50,586 nt of DNA from Modestobacter sp. DSM 44400. Lineage in GTDB: Bacteria > Actinomycetota > Actinomycetes > Mycobacteriales > Geodermatophilaceae. Positions 8,292 through 16,667 of this stretch are shown here, piece after piece. The stretch spans positions 1 through 50,586 of the forward strand of contig NZ_FNOZ01000030.1 of NCBI RefSeq assembly GCF_900107175.1, written 5' to 3'. The translations under genes and the position numbers were made by a program. The notes under the pieces are model-generated. The model saw only the letters and a list, made by a program, of their open reading frames with translations, did no database searches and was not told the origin of the DNA. Within the stretch, counting starts at the first letter, position 1. Each line of letters begins with the position of its first letter.

Positions 8292-9502
8292 GGATCGACC
8301 TGGTCAGCGAGCACGCCAGCCCGCTCGCCGCCATCGGCGGTGTGGACGCCGGCGGGCAGAACGTGCACGTCGCCGCACTGGCCGCCGGACTCGCGGCCCG
8401 CGGCCACGAGGTCAGCGTGCACACCCGCCGGGACGACGCCGCGCTGCCCGAGCGGGTGGCCACGCCCGACGGCTACGACGTCGTCCACGTGACCGCCGGG
8501 CCTCCCAGGCCGTTGCCCAAGGATGAGCTGCTGGGGCACATGCCGGCCTTCGCCGCCCAGCTGCGTGCCGGCTGGTCGGTGCGCCGCCCCGACGTCGTCC
8601 ACGCGCACTTCTGGATGTCCGGGCTGGCCGCGGCCGAGGCCGCCGGCAGCCTGCGGACCCCGGTGTCGGTGCTGCAGACCTTCCACGCCCTTGGCTCGGT
8701 GAAGAAGCGCCATCAGGGCGCGGCCGACACGTCCCCGCCCGCGCGCATCGAGCTCGAGCGCGAGTTGTGCGCCGGTGTCAGCCACGTCATCGCCACCTGC
8801 TCCGACGAGGTGTTCGAGCTGCACCGGCTCGGCCTGCGCAGCGACCGGGTCTCGATCGTCCCGTGCGGCGTGGACACCGCCGTGTTCACCCCGCGTGGCC
8901 CGGTCGCCCCGCGTTCGGACCGCCCGCGGCTGCTGGTGCTCGGCCGGCTCGTGGAGCGCAAGGGCCAGGAGGACGCCGTCCGGGCACTGGCCGCGGTACC
9001 CGACGCCGAGCTGGTCGTGATCGGTGGCCCGGCGACCGGTGAGCTGGACGGCGACCCCGAGGTGCGCCGGCTGCGCACGGTGGCCGGGTCGGTGGGCGTG
9101 GCCGACCGCCTGGTGTTCACCGGAGCCGTTGCCCGCGCGGACGTGCCCGGCTGGATCCGCTCGGCCGACGTGGTGCTCGCCGTCCCCTGGTACGAACCCT
9201 TCGGCATCACCCCGCTGGAGGCGATGGCCTGCGGCCGCCCGGTGGTGGCCACCGCCGTCGGCGGGCTGGTCGACACCGTCGCCGACGGCGTCATCGGCGA
9301 CCTCGTCCCGCCCCGCGACCCCGCCGCGCTCGGGGCCGCGCTCGCCGCGCTGCTCGCCGACGATCACCGCCGTGCCGCCTACGGCCGCGCCGGCGTCGAG
9401 CGCGCCCGATCCCGCTACCGGTGGGCCCGCGTCGTAGCCGACACCGAAGCCGTCTACCGGCAGGTGCTGGCCGGCCGCCCCGCCCTGGAGGTCGCCCGAT
9501 GA
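8288..9502 (+). CDS. GT4-family glycosyltransferase
   Basis: A 404-residue GT-B enzyme. ATG at 8288 in an ATGA overlap. The N-terminal acceptor domain opens with MRIDLVSEHASPL, then GGVDAGGQNVHVAALAAGLA, as in MshA/sucrose-phosphate-synthase-type GT4 enzymes, and contains DVVHAHFWMSGLAA. The C-terminal donor domain has LLVLGRLVERKGQEDAVRA and the hallmark E-x7-E segment in YEPFGITPLEAMACGRPVV. The family is retaining and uses nucleotide-sugar donors. The MshA-like N-terminus does not make it MshA; the operon context points to a heptose-containing glycan. Confidence 0.88.
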   Translation: MRIDLVSEHASPLAAIGGVDAGGQNVHVAALAAGLAARGHEVSVHTRRDDAALPERVATPDGYDVVHVTAGPPRPLPKDELLGHMPAFAAQLRAGWSVRRPDVVHAHFWMSGLAAAEAAGSLRTPVSVLQTFHALGSVKKRHQGAADTSPPARIELERELCAGVSHVIATCSDEVFELHRLGLRSDRVSIVPCGVDTAVFTPRGPVAPRSDRPRLLVLGRLVERKGQEDAVRALAAVPDAELVVIGGPATGELDGDPEVRRLRTVAGSVGVADRLVFTGAVARADVPGWIRSADVVLAVPWYEPFGITPLEAMACGRPVVATAVGGLVDTVADGVIGDLVPPRDPAALGAALAALLADDHRRAAYGRAGVERARSRYRWARVVADTEAVYRQVLAGRPALEVAR

Positions 9503-9531
9503 CCCCGCCGTCGAACCCCGGAGGACCCGCG

Positions 9532-10212
9532 ATGCCCGCCCCGTTCAGTACTGCTCCGCTGCGCGCCGCCGAGGTCGTCTCACCCGACGCCTGCACCCAC
9601 CTGACCGGGCAGGACCACGTCACCTCGCTGACCGTGGCGCTGCGCGACGTCAGCGCCCAGGTGGAGACCCTCGACCGCTGGGGCCGGCTGATGGCCGACG
9701 TGCTCTGCGGGCCCGGGCGGGGCCGGCTGCTGGCCGCCGGCAACGGTGGCAGCGCCGCCCAGGCCCAGCACCTGACCGCCGAGCTGGTCGGCCGCTACCG
9801 CGCCGACCGTCCGCCGTTCTCCGCCATCTGCCTGAACGCCGAGACCTCCAGCCTCACCGCCATCGCCAACGACTACCCGGCCGACGAGCTGTTCGCCCGG
9901 CAGGTGGAGGCGCACGGCCGGGCCGGGGACGTCGTCGTGCTGATGTCCACCAGCGGGCGCAGCCCCAACGTCGTCGCCGCGGCCCGCCGTGCGAGGGAGG
10001 CCGGGATGACCGTGCTGGCCATGACCGGCCCTGCGCCCAACCCGCTGGCCGCCGTCGCGGACGACGCGTTCTGCGTCGACTCCGAGTGGACCGCCACGGT
10101 GCAGGAGTGCCACCTCGTGGCGCTGCACCTGGTGTGCGCCGCCTTCGACAGCGCGGTGCTCGCCGAACCCGCCCGGGTGTCGACGGGCAACCACGTGGGG
10201 GTGCTGCCGTGA
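9532..10212 (+). CDS. gmhA: sedoheptulose-7-phosphate isomerase (GmhA-like SIS protein)
   Basis: A 226-residue SIS-domain isomerase converting sedoheptulose-7-phosphate to glycero-manno-heptose-7-phosphate, the first step of the ADP-heptose path. Features: RLLAAGNGGSAAQAQHLTAE with the phosphate-binding Ser and a catalytic-position Glu, LTAIANDYPADELFARQVEA, VVVLMSTSGRSPNVVAAAR (second SIS phosphate loop), and VQECHLVALHLVCAAFD, whose His matches the family base. The ATG at 9532 is chosen because GGAGG sits 7 nt upstream. The in-frame ATG at 9499 (ATGA overlap, 11 residues longer) is a real alternative. Ends in a GTGA overlap with the kinase gene. Confidence 0.87.
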   Translation: MPAPFSTAPLRAAEVVSPDACTHLTGQDHVTSLTVALRDVSAQVETLDRWGRLMADVLCGPGRGRLLAAGNGGSAAQAQHLTAELVGRYRADRPPFSAICLNAETSSLTAIANDYPADELFARQVEAHGRAGDVVVLMSTSGRSPNVVAAARRAREAGMTVLAMTGPAPNPLAAVADDAFCVDSEWTATVQECHLVALHLVCAAFDSAVLAEPARVSTGNHVGVLP

Positions 10213-11579
10213 ACGAGCTCCTGGTGGTGGTCGGCGATGCCCTGCTCGACGTCGACCTCGTCGGCACCGCGACCCGGCTCACCCCGGACGCCCCCGTCCC
10301 CGTGGTCGAGGACGTCCAGATCCGGGAGCGGCCCGGCGGTGCGGCGCTCGCCGCGGTCATCGCCGCCGCGGCCACCGCCCGGGAGGTCGTGCTGGTCGCG
10401 CCGATCGCCGACGACGACGGGGCGGCCCGGCTGCGGGCGCTGCTGGCCGGCCGGGTCCGGCTGATCGGCATCCCGGCCACCGGCGGTACCGCGGTGAAGC
10501 AGCGGGTCCGGGTGGGCGACCACTCCATCGTGCGCATCGACAGCGGCGACCCGATCGCCGTCCTCGGTGAGCTGCCGGCCGAGGCGTCCGCGGTGATCCG
10601 CTCCGCGGCCGCCGTTCTGGTCGCGGACTACGGCCGGGGGACGACGGCCGACCCGGCCGTGCGCGCGGCGCTGTCCGCGGCCCGCGGGCCCGTCGTCTGG
10701 GACCCGCACCCCCGCGGCGCGGACCCGGTCCCCCGCACCCGGCTGGTCACCCCCAACGGCGCCGAGGCGGCCCGGGTCGCGGCGGCCGCCGGGGTGGACG
10801 CCACCGGCAGTGGCCTGGCCGCGGTCGGGGCGCGCGCCGAAGCGCTCATCCGGCACTGGGGGGTCGGTGCGGTCGCGGTGACCCTCGGCTCCCGCGGCGC
10901 GCTGCTGTCCTACGGCGAGGGCGCTCCGATGATGGTGCCCGCCGTCCCGGTGACCGGCGGCGACCCGTGTGGCGCCGGGGACTCCTTCGCCACCGCGGCC
11001 GCGCTTGCGCTCGCCGACGGCGCGGTGACCGGTGAGGCGGTGGCTGCCGCGGTGGCCGCAGCCTCGGCGTTCGTCGGCCGCGGCGGTGCGTCCACCTGGG
11101 ACACCGTTACCCCGACCTCCGCCGCCCCGGCCGGTGGCGTGGAGGCGCTGCTCGAGCGGGTGCGGGCGGCCGGTGGGACCGTCGTCGCCACCGGCGGCTG
11201 CTTCGACCTGCTGCACGCCGGGCACGTCGCCACCCTGCGCGCGGCCCGCGGACTGGGCGACTGCCTGGTGGTGTGCATCAACTCCGACGACTCGGTGCGC
11301 CGGCTCAAGGGCCCGTCCCGGCCGCTGGTCAGCGCCCCCGACCGGGCCCGGGTGCTGGAGGCGCTGGAGTTCGTCGACGCCGTCGTCGTCTTCGACGAGG
11401 GCACACCCGCAGAGGTGCTCGAGCGGCTGCGCCCCGACGTGTGGGCCAAGGGTGGCGACTACGCCGGGGCCGACCTGCCCGAGGCCGCGGTGCTGCGCCG
11501 CTGGGGTGGCCAGGCCGTCGTTCTGCCTTACCTGGACGGGCACTCCACGACCGCGCTGGTCGAGCGCTCCCGGGTGTGA
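10209..11579 (+). CDS. hldE: bifunctional heptose-7-phosphate kinase / heptose-1-phosphate adenylyltransferase (HldE-like)
   Basis: 456 residues in the HldE order. Residues ~1-310 are a PfkB/ribokinase-fold kinase (DALLDVDLVGTATRLTPDAP, ERPGGAALAAV, the anion-hole and catalytic Asp in DPCGAGDSFATAAALAL). Residues ~325-456 are a nucleotidyltransferase (TGGCFDLLHAGHVATLRAAR with the HxGH motif, INSDDSVRRLKGPSRPLV, KGGDYAGADLPE). The pair makes heptose-1,7-bisphosphate and, after GmhB action, ADP-heptose. Stand-alone PfkB kinases are common in actinobacteria; the cytidylyltransferase-like half makes the heptose assignment strong. GTG at 10209 within the GTGA junction. Confidence 0.88.
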   Translation: MNELLVVVGDALLDVDLVGTATRLTPDAPVPVVEDVQIRERPGGAALAAVIAAAATAREVVLVAPIADDDGAARLRALLAGRVRLIGIPATGGTAVKQRVRVGDHSIVRIDSGDPIAVLGELPAEASAVIRSAAAVLVADYGRGTTADPAVRAALSAARGPVVWDPHPRGADPVPRTRLVTPNGAEAARVAAAAGVDATGSGLAAVGARAEALIRHWGVGAVAVTLGSRGALLSYGEGAPMMVPAVPVTGGDPCGAGDSFATAAALALADGAVTGEAVAAAVAAASAFVGRGGASTWDTVTPTSAAPAGGVEALLERVRAAGGTVVATGGCFDLLHAGHVATLRAARGLGDCLVVCINSDDSVRRLKGPSRPLVSAPDRARVLEALEFVDAVVVFDEGTPAEVLERLRPDVWAKGGDYAGADLPEAAVLRRWGGQAVVLPYLDGHSTTALVERSRV

Positions 11580-12583
11580 ACAAGGACCCCGCTGCCCCCC
11601 ACGCCTCGCACGCTCGGCGCGGGCCCCTGCAGCAGGGCCGTTCAAGCGACGAGGTCGGCCGGCCGACGGCGGTGGTGCTGCGTCCGCTCGGGCTCGGGGA
11701 CCTGCTCACCGGCGTTCCGGCCATCCGGGGCATCCGGGCCGCGGTGCCCGACCACCGGCTGGTGCTCGCGACGACGACCGCGCTGGCCCCGCTCGCCGAG
11801 CTGGTCGACGCCGTCGACGAGGTGCTGCCGGCCCGCGAGCTCGAGCCGCTGGACTGGTCCGGACCGTCGCCGGAGCTCGCCGTCGACCTGCACGGCAAGG
11901 GGCCGGCCTCGCACGCCGTGGTCGCCGGCCTGCACCCCCGGCGGCTGCTGACCTTCGACAGCCCCGGTCATCCCGGGCCGACCTGGTACGCCGACGAGCA
12001 CGAGGTGCGCCGCTGGTGCCGGCTGGTCGAGGAAGGGCTCGGGGTCCGATGCGACCCGGACGCACTCGACCTCGCCGTCCCGGCCGTTCCGCCGCCGGTG
12101 GCCGGCGCCGCCGTTGTGCACCCCGGCGCTGCGTTCCCCGGCCGCCGCTGGCCGCCCGACCGGTTCGCCGCGGTCGCCCGGCACCTGGCCGCCGCCGGGC
12201 ACGACGTGCGCATCACCGGCGGGCCCGCCGAGCGCGAGCTGGCGGCCGCCGTGGCCGAGCTCGCCGGGCTGCCCGGGGAGGCCGTGCTGGCCGGGCGGAC
12301 CACGTCGATGGAGCTGGCCGCCGTGGTCGCCGCGGCCCGGGTCGTCGTCTGCGGCGACACCGGGGTGGCACACCTGGCGACCGCCTACCGCCGTCCCTCG
12401 GCCGTGCTGTTCGGGCCGGTGTCGCCGGCGCTGTGGGGGCCGCCGCCGCGCCCCCAGCATGTCGTCCTGTGGCACGGGGACGGCGCCGGCGACCCGTGGG
12501 GCACCGCCCTGGACCCGGCGCTGGCCCAGGTCACGGTGAGCGAGGTCGTCGAGGCCCTGGACGGGCTGCTCGCCAGGGTCTGA
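11576..12583 (+). CDS. GT9 heptosyltransferase-like glycosyltransferase (second copy)
   Basis: A 335-residue GT9 protein, last gene of the operon. GTG at 11576 overlaps the HldE stop (GTGA). An ~25-residue charged N-terminal extension precedes the family start VVLRPLGLGDLLTGVPAIRG. Further motifs: AVDLHGKGPASHAVV, VVHPGAAFPGRRWPPDRFAA, VRITGGPAERELAAAVAEL and VVCGDTGVAHLATAYRRPSA. Only partly similar to the first GT9 gene of the operon, so the two probably add successive residues or act on different acceptors. Followed by a strong hairpin between converging genes. Confidence 0.87.
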   Translation: MNKDPAAPHASHARRGPLQQGRSSDEVGRPTAVVLRPLGLGDLLTGVPAIRGIRAAVPDHRLVLATTTALAPLAELVDAVDEVLPARELEPLDWSGPSPELAVDLHGKGPASHAVVAGLHPRRLLTFDSPGHPGPTWYADEHEVRRWCRLVEEGLGVRCDPDALDLAVPAVPPPVAGAAVVHPGAAFPGRRWPPDRFAAVARHLAAAGHDVRITGGPAERELAAAVAELAGLPGEAVLAGRTTSMELAAVVAAARVVVCGDTGVAHLATAYRRPSAVLFGPVSPALWGPPPRPQHVVLWHGDGAGDPWGTALDPALAQVTVSEVVEALDGLLARV

Positions 12584-12588
12584 AGGAC

Positions 12589-12655
12589 CTCCGCAGCGCG
12601 TTGTGCTCTGCCCCCCCAGGCGGGGCAGAGCACAAGCCGGGCAGAGGTCCTCAGC
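12589..12655. terminator. bidirectional hairpin terminator, nested
   Basis: Between converging genes. A perfect 14-bp stem pairs 12601-12614 with 12622-12635 around a 7-nt loop. It is enclosed by a second inverted repeat (AGGACCTC near 12589 and GAGGTCCT near 12648). No T-run, as is usual in such GC-rich genomes. The base of the stem (GTGCTCTG/CAGAGCAC) recurs in the hairpin at 19323-19353. Confidence 0.7.
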
Positions 12656-12670
12656 CGCGACGGGTGGCGC

Positions 12671-13660
12671 TCAGCCGGCCTGCGCGGCCCGATCCTCGCG
12701 CTGTGCGGCGAACCAGTCGACGGTGCGGCGCAGGCCCTCCGCGGAGGGGACCGACGGCCGCCAGGCCAGCAGCTCCTCGGCCCTGGTGGTGTCCGGGCGG
12801 CGGACCTTGGGGTCGTCGACCGGCAGGTCGATGAAGCCGATCGTCGACTCCGAGCCGGTGAGCTGCACGATCCATCGCGCCAGCTCCAGCATGGACAGCT
12901 CGTCGGGGTTGCCGATGTTCACCGGCCCGGCGTGGGTGGACGCGGCCATCTCGAGGATGCCGCGGACCGTGTCCTCGACGTAACAGATCGAGCGGGTCTG
13001 CGAGCCGTCGCCGGCCACGGTGAGCGGGCGGCCGTCGAGCGCCTGGCCGATGAAGGCGGGGATCGCGCGGCCGTCGTCCGGGCGCATCCGCGGGCCGTAG
13101 GTGTTGAAGATCCGCACGATGCCGGTGTCGATGCCCTGGGAGCTGCGGTAGGCGGTGGTGAGCGCTTCGCTGAACCGCTTCGCCTCGTCGTAGACCCCGC
13201 GCGGGCCGACCGGGTTGACGTTGCCCCAGTAGTCCTCGGGCTGCGGGTGCACCAGCGGATCGCCGTAGACCTCCGAGGTCGACGCCAGCACGAAGCGGGC
13301 GTCCTTCTCCTTGGCCAGGCCCAGCGTGTGCAAGGTGCCCAGGCTGCCGACCTTGAGGGTTTCGATCGGCATCTTCAGGTAGTCCAGCGGGCTGGCCGGT
13401 GAGGCGAAGTGGAGCACCAGATCGACCGGGCCGGGCACGTGCACGTAGTCGGTGACATCGCAGCGCACCAGCCGGAAACCGGGGTGCTCCATCAGGTGCA
13501 GCACGTTGGCCGGGGAACCGGTCAGGAGGTTGTCCAGGCAGACGACCTCGACGCCCCGCTCGAGCAGCTGCTCGCACAGGTGGGAGCCGAGGAAGCCGGC
13601 ACCTCCGGTCACCACCGCCCGGCGGATCTCCCGCGCGCTCCGCACTACGCCGTGCGCCAT
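12671..13660 (-). CDS. UDP-glucuronate decarboxylase-like SDR (UDP-xylose synthase type)
   Basis: A 329-residue extended [23 protein letters not shown] is the NAD-binding loop. Then [58 protein letters not shown] (catalytic YxxxK) and [16 protein letters not shown]. The HPQ-x-E-x-YWGNVNP-x-GxRxxYDE stretch is typical of UDP-glucuronate decarboxylases, which make UDP-xylose from UDP-glucuronate; it is not the pattern of ADP-heptose epimerase HldD. Start ATG at 13660 has AGGAG 7 nt upstream; ATG 13678 would add six residues. The ugd gene that would supply its substrate is a relic at 1224-1601, so UDP-glucuronate must come from elsewhere. Confidence 0.82.
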   Translation of the reverse strand: MAHGVVRSAREIRRAVVTGGAGFLGSHLCEQLLERGVEVVCLDNLLTGSPANVLHLMEHPGFRLVRCDVTDYVHVPGPVDLVLHFASPASPLDYLKMPIETLKVGSLGTLHTLGLAKEKDARFVLASTSEVYGDPLVHPQPEDYWGNVNPVGPRGVYDEAKRFSEALTTAYRSSQGIDTGIVRIFNTYGPRMRPDDGRAIPAFIGQALDGRPLTVAGDGSQTRSICYVEDTVRGILEMAASTHAGPVNIGNPDELSMLELARWIVQLTGSESTIGFIDLPVDDPKVRRPDTTRAEELLAWRPSVPSAEGLRRTVDWFAAQREDRAAQAG

Positions 13661-13833
13661 CGACTGCTCCTGTCCCATGTCCGGCCGGCGGGACACTCCC
13701 GCGGCTGCCGCCCCCCTACCCGCCGGCCCCCCACGGCACGCACTTCGGGGCCGAAGTGTTCCGGGCCGGGAACGCCGACGGGCCGCCGCCCTCCGCGAGG
13801 GAGACCGGCGGCCCTGGTGACGTGCTGGAGCGG

Positions 13834-13885
13834 CCCTCGTGCAGGGACCCGGCCCGAGCGGAGCGAGGGTCGGGGGGCACGAGGG
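13834..13885. terminator. inverted repeat downstream of the livM relic
   Basis: CCCTCGTGC (13834-13842) pairs perfectly with GCACGAGGG (13877-13885). It lies just past the stop of the minus-strand livM relic and upstream of the decarboxylase-like gene, so it could terminate the former. A second GC-rich stem (GGGCCGCCG with CGGCGGCCC, about 13779-13815) lies next to it. Confidence 0.45.
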
Positions 13886-13907
13886 TCCTTTGTCGGTCTC
13901 CGACCGA

Positions 13908-14910
13908 CTACACGTCCGGGATGCAGCTGCTGGGCGGCGTGGTCCGCTCGGCTTCGGACTCCTTGATCTCCGCGTCACCGTTGTCGGTAACCAGCACCGG
14001 AGTCAGCTCTTCCGAGCTGGTTCCCTTGATCTGGCTGACCACGATCGCGGTGAGCAGCGCCAGGGAGAGCACCAGGGTCAAGGCGCTGGGGCGGCCAGCC
14101 GGACGACGATCGCCAGCACTCCGCCGCCCAGGCCGCACTGACCACGAACGCCAGCACCCGCCACGAGCCCAGCCGGATCCCGGCCAGCTCCGCGGCGACG
14201 TCGTTGTCGCGTACGGCCCGCCCGGTGCGCCCGATCCGGTTGCGCACCAGGTTGGCCAGCAGGAAGTAGGTGATGATCAGCGCCGTCGCGCCGACGTAGG
14301 CCAGCCATTTCGTCGTCGTCGTCTGGTTGCCCGAGATGGTGCTGATCGCGTCGCCGAACCAGTCCGGCGCGCGCGGCGCACGCACCCGCAGGCCCTGCTC
14401 GCCGCCGAGGGTGTCCTGGAACCGCAGCGCCAGCCCGGGCAGGCCGACCGCCAGCACCAGGGTGGCACCGGCCAGGTAGGGCTCGTGCAGCCGGGAGGCG
14501 GCGGCACCGACGAGGGCACCGACCAGTGCGTCACCACGACCGCGACGAGGAAGATCACCGGCAGCGGGAGCGGCTCGTCGGCCGCCAGGAACAGTGCCGC
14601 GGTGTAGGCCCCGACCGCCATCAGCGCGCCGTGGCCCAGCGAGATCTGCCCGTTGAGACCGGTCAGCACGGTGAGGCCGCCGGCCGCGATCGCGTAGTAG
14701 GACAGCGTCGCCAGCTGGGAGTTGCGGAAGGGGCTGGTGAGCTCGAGCAGCACCACGGCGGCCACGGCGCACAGCAGGACCGCGAGCAGGTGGCGCAGCA
14801 GCGTGGACTGTGGCACCAAGCGGAAGCCCTTGGTCGCGGCCGTGGAGGCGGGCGGCCGCGGTGGCCGGCTTGCCGGCGGGCGGCTGGGCGTCGGTCTGCA
14901 GGTCGCTCAT
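13908..14910 (-). pseudogene. livM: branched-chain amino-acid ABC permease LivM relic
   Basis: LivM is one of two membrane subunits of the branched-chain amino-acid importer. The start MSDLQTDAQ (ATG 14910) and the membrane segments LLAVLLCAVAAVVLLELTS, AIAAGGLTVLTGLNGQISLG, LAGATLVLAVGLPGLALRF and TALIITYFLLANLVRNRIG are recognisable but lie in different frames. Shifts are needed near 14840, 14530 and 14120. After TLVLSLALLTAIVV the normal LivM ending is absent. The frame instead runs into an unrelated-looking tail ([14 protein letters not shown] to a stop at 13908), as if a deletion joined it to the end of another gene. No livH, livG, livF or livK neighbours remain. Confidence 0.8.
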
Positions 14911-14917
14911 GTGGGTC

Positions 14918-15880
14918 ATGCCCTCCGTGCCCCGGTGCTGGGCGGCCCACGGCGTGCCCCTGGAGACGGTGCTGCGCGCCTACCGGCTGGGCGGGCAGGT
15001 CACGTTCGAGGCACTGCGGTCGGCCGCGCGCGGCGCCGAGGAACCCGGGGACGCCGAGGTGCTCCTGGAGGTGGCGGGCTCGGTCTGGCAGGTCAACGAC
15101 CTGCAGTGCGCCGCGTTGGCCGAGAGCTACCGCACCGAGGAGCGCCGGCTCGCCGGCATCGAGGACCAGGCGCGGCAGCAGGTGCTCGACGGACTGCTGG
15201 GGGGACGCGGCGGTGATCCGGTGTTCGTGCCGTCGGCGTCCGAGCTGCTCGCGCTGCCGCTGGAAGGGCGACTGTTCGTCGCGGTGCCCCCGCCCGACGC
15301 CAGCGGCGGCCCGACCGTGCGCGGACCTGGACCGCGGCTGCTCAAGCGGGGTGTTCGCTCGGTGTGGGGCAGGCGCTCCGGCGCCCAGGTCGGCGTAATG
15401 GCGCTGGGCTCCCGCCGGCTGGCAGAGGTGCTGGGCTGGCTCGAGGAGCTGGCCGAGGGGCCGGTCGGCGTCTCGGCGGTGGTCGAGGGCGCAGGCGAGG
15501 TGGCGGTGGCGTGGCGGCTGGCCGACACCGCGGCCCGCACGCTGCCGCGCGTGGTGACCATCGACGACCGGTTGCCCGAGGCGCTGCTGAGCAGCTCCCC
15601 GAAGATCGCCGGCCGGCTGGTCACCCAGTCACTGGGGCGCCTGCTGGAGCTGCCCGAGGATGAACGGTCGGTGCTGCTGGACACCCTCGCGGCCTTCCTG
15701 GCCGCCGACGGCTCACCGACCCGGGCCACCGACGAGCTGTACTGCCACCGCAACACGGTGATGCACCGGCTGCGGCGGATCGGGCAGGTCACCGGCCGCT
15801 CGGTGGGCGATCCCCGGTCCCGCCTGCTGTGGCAGCTGGCGTTGCTGGGCACCGAGCACCGGCGGCCGGCGGCGTCCTGA
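14918..15880 (+). CDS. PucR/CdaR-type HTH regulator lacking its N-terminus
   Basis: About 320 residues. It begins abruptly within the N-terminal sensor region (GVPLETVLRAYRLGGQVTFE, usually preceded by ~80-100 residues in this family). It then has a GGDEF-like central segment and an intact C-terminal HTH_30 domain: LDTLAAFLAADGSPTRATDE, LYCHRNTVMHRLRRIGQVTG, DPRSRLLWQLAL. The family controls purine, sugar-acid or amino-acid catabolism. Coding similarity starts about 36 bp from the livM relic start, so the same rearrangement probably removed its 5' end. ATG 14909 or 14918 could still give a shortened protein. Functional status uncertain. Confidence 0.65.
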   Translation: MPSVPRCWAAHGVPLETVLRAYRLGGQVTFEALRSAARGAEEPGDAEVLLEVAGSVWQVNDLQCAALAESYRTEERRLAGIEDQARQQVLDGLLGGRGGDPVFVPSASELLALPLEGRLFVAVPPPDASGGPTVRGPGPRLLKRGVRSVWGRRSGAQVGVMALGSRRLAEVLGWLEELAEGPVGVSAVVEGAGEVAVAWRLADTAARTLPRVVTIDDRLPEALLSSSPKIAGRLVTQSLGRLLELPEDERSVLLDTLAAFLAADGSPTRATDELYCHRNTVMHRLRRIGQVTGRSVGDPRSRLLWQLALLGTEHRRPAAS

Positions 15881-15884
15881 CCGG

Positions 15885-16118
15885 CTACTGCAGGTAGTTC
15901 TCCACCTGCGGCTCGGGGCGTGCCTTCGCCTCGTCCGGGTCCCCGCCGTACTGGCGCTTGGCGTCCCGCTGGCGCAGCAGGTCCCAGAGCTGGTCGAGGT
16001 CCTGCTCGAGATGGGCGACCCGGGCCCGCTGCTCCTCGGTGTGCTCGCCGCTGTCGCGCAGCCGGTGCTCTTCCTCGACCAGGGCGTGGATGCGGCTGTG
16101 GATGTCCTCGTCGGCCAT
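15885..16118 (-). CDS. DUF2630 small protein
   Basis: A 77-residue, highly charged helical protein starting MADEDIHSRIHALVEEEHRL. The pattern Glu-Glu-His-x-Leu followed by LEQDLDQLWDLLRQRDAKRQ and a C-terminal VENYLQ is that of the actinobacterial DUF2630 family. Function unknown. It is predicted as an all-alpha hairpin. ATG at 16118 with GAGAGGA upstream. It ends 4 bp from the stop of the converging regulator gene and is divergent from the VOC gene. Confidence 0.82.
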   Translation of the reverse strand: MADEDIHSRIHALVEEEHRLRDSGEHTEEQRARVAHLEQDLDQLWDLLRQRDAKRQYGGDPDEAKARPEPQVENYLQ

Positions 16119-16220
16119 GGGGGTCCTCTCCTCGTGCGGTGTGGCGTCCGGTCGCGCCGGACGCAGGTCGGGAGGAAGCCTGCCCCAGAGCTGGGCCGGG
16201 AAACCGTCCCCGGACGGCGA

Positions 16221-16226
16221 TAGCGT
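16221..16226 (+). promoter_or_regulatory. TAnnnT -10 box implying a leaderless VOC mRNA
   Basis: TAGCGT at 16221-16226 is followed by exactly 6 nt and then the ATG at 16233. Transcription would therefore start at or within a base or two of the start codon. No Shine-Dalgarno sequence stands in front of this ATG. Confidence 0.55.
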
Positions 16227-16232
16227 GCGGCG

Positions 16233-16667
16233 ATGGAGCAGCGGATCAGCCTGGTCACCCTGGGGACGACGGACCTGGTGCGGTCCCGGGCCTTCTACGA
16301 GGCCCTCGGCTGGCGCGGCCAGGAGGTGGAGCAGACGGTGTTCTTCCAGGCCGGCGGGCTGGCACTGGTGCTGTGGTCGCGCGCCGCGCTGGCCGCCGAC
16401 AGCGGCGTCGGGGACCCCGGCTCCGACGGGTTCGGCGGAATCTCGCTGGCGCACAACGTGCGCTCCCGGGCGGAGGTCGACGAGGTGCTCGCGCAGGTGA
16501 CCGCGGCCGGCGGGACGCTCACCCGGCCGGCCGCCGAGACGTTCTACGGCGGCTACGCCGGCTGCTTCACCGACCCCGACGGTCATGTCTGGGAAGTCGC
16601 CCACAACCCCGGCTTCGCGCTCGGGCCCGAGGGCGCGCTGACGCTGCCGGACTTCGGGACCAGCTAG
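16233..16667 (+). CDS. VOC-family protein (glyoxalase/bleomycin-resistance fold)
   Basis: 144 residues, a single vicinal-oxygen-chelate unit with two beta-alpha-beta modules: LVTLGTTDLVRSRAFYEALG at the start and CFTDPDGHVWEVAHNPGF near the end, where the conserved His/Glu metal positions sit. Members are lyases, dioxygenases or resistance proteins; nothing here identifies a substrate. Its stop codon overlaps tail-to-tail with the stop of tyrA (shared bases 16665-16666). Confidence 0.85.
   Translation: MEQRISLVTLGTTDLVRSRAFYEALGWRGQEVEQTVFFQAGGLALVLWSRAALAADSGVGDPGSDGFGGISLAHNVRSRAEVDEVLAQVTAAGGTLTRPAAETFYGGYAGCFTDPDGHVWEVAHNPGFALGPEGALTLPDFGTS

Noticed and set aside
8288-9502. Calling this gene mshA (mycothiol glycosyltransferase)
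   Set aside because: The N-terminus is MshA-like, but the gene lies inside the heptose operon, and many GT4 enzymes share these motifs.
12671-13660. Assigning this SDR as HldD (ADP-heptose epimerase) because of the adjacent heptose operon
   Set aside because: Its HPQ...YWGNVNP...YDEAKR segment is that of UDP-glucuronate decarboxylases, and it is on the opposite strand, separated by a terminator.
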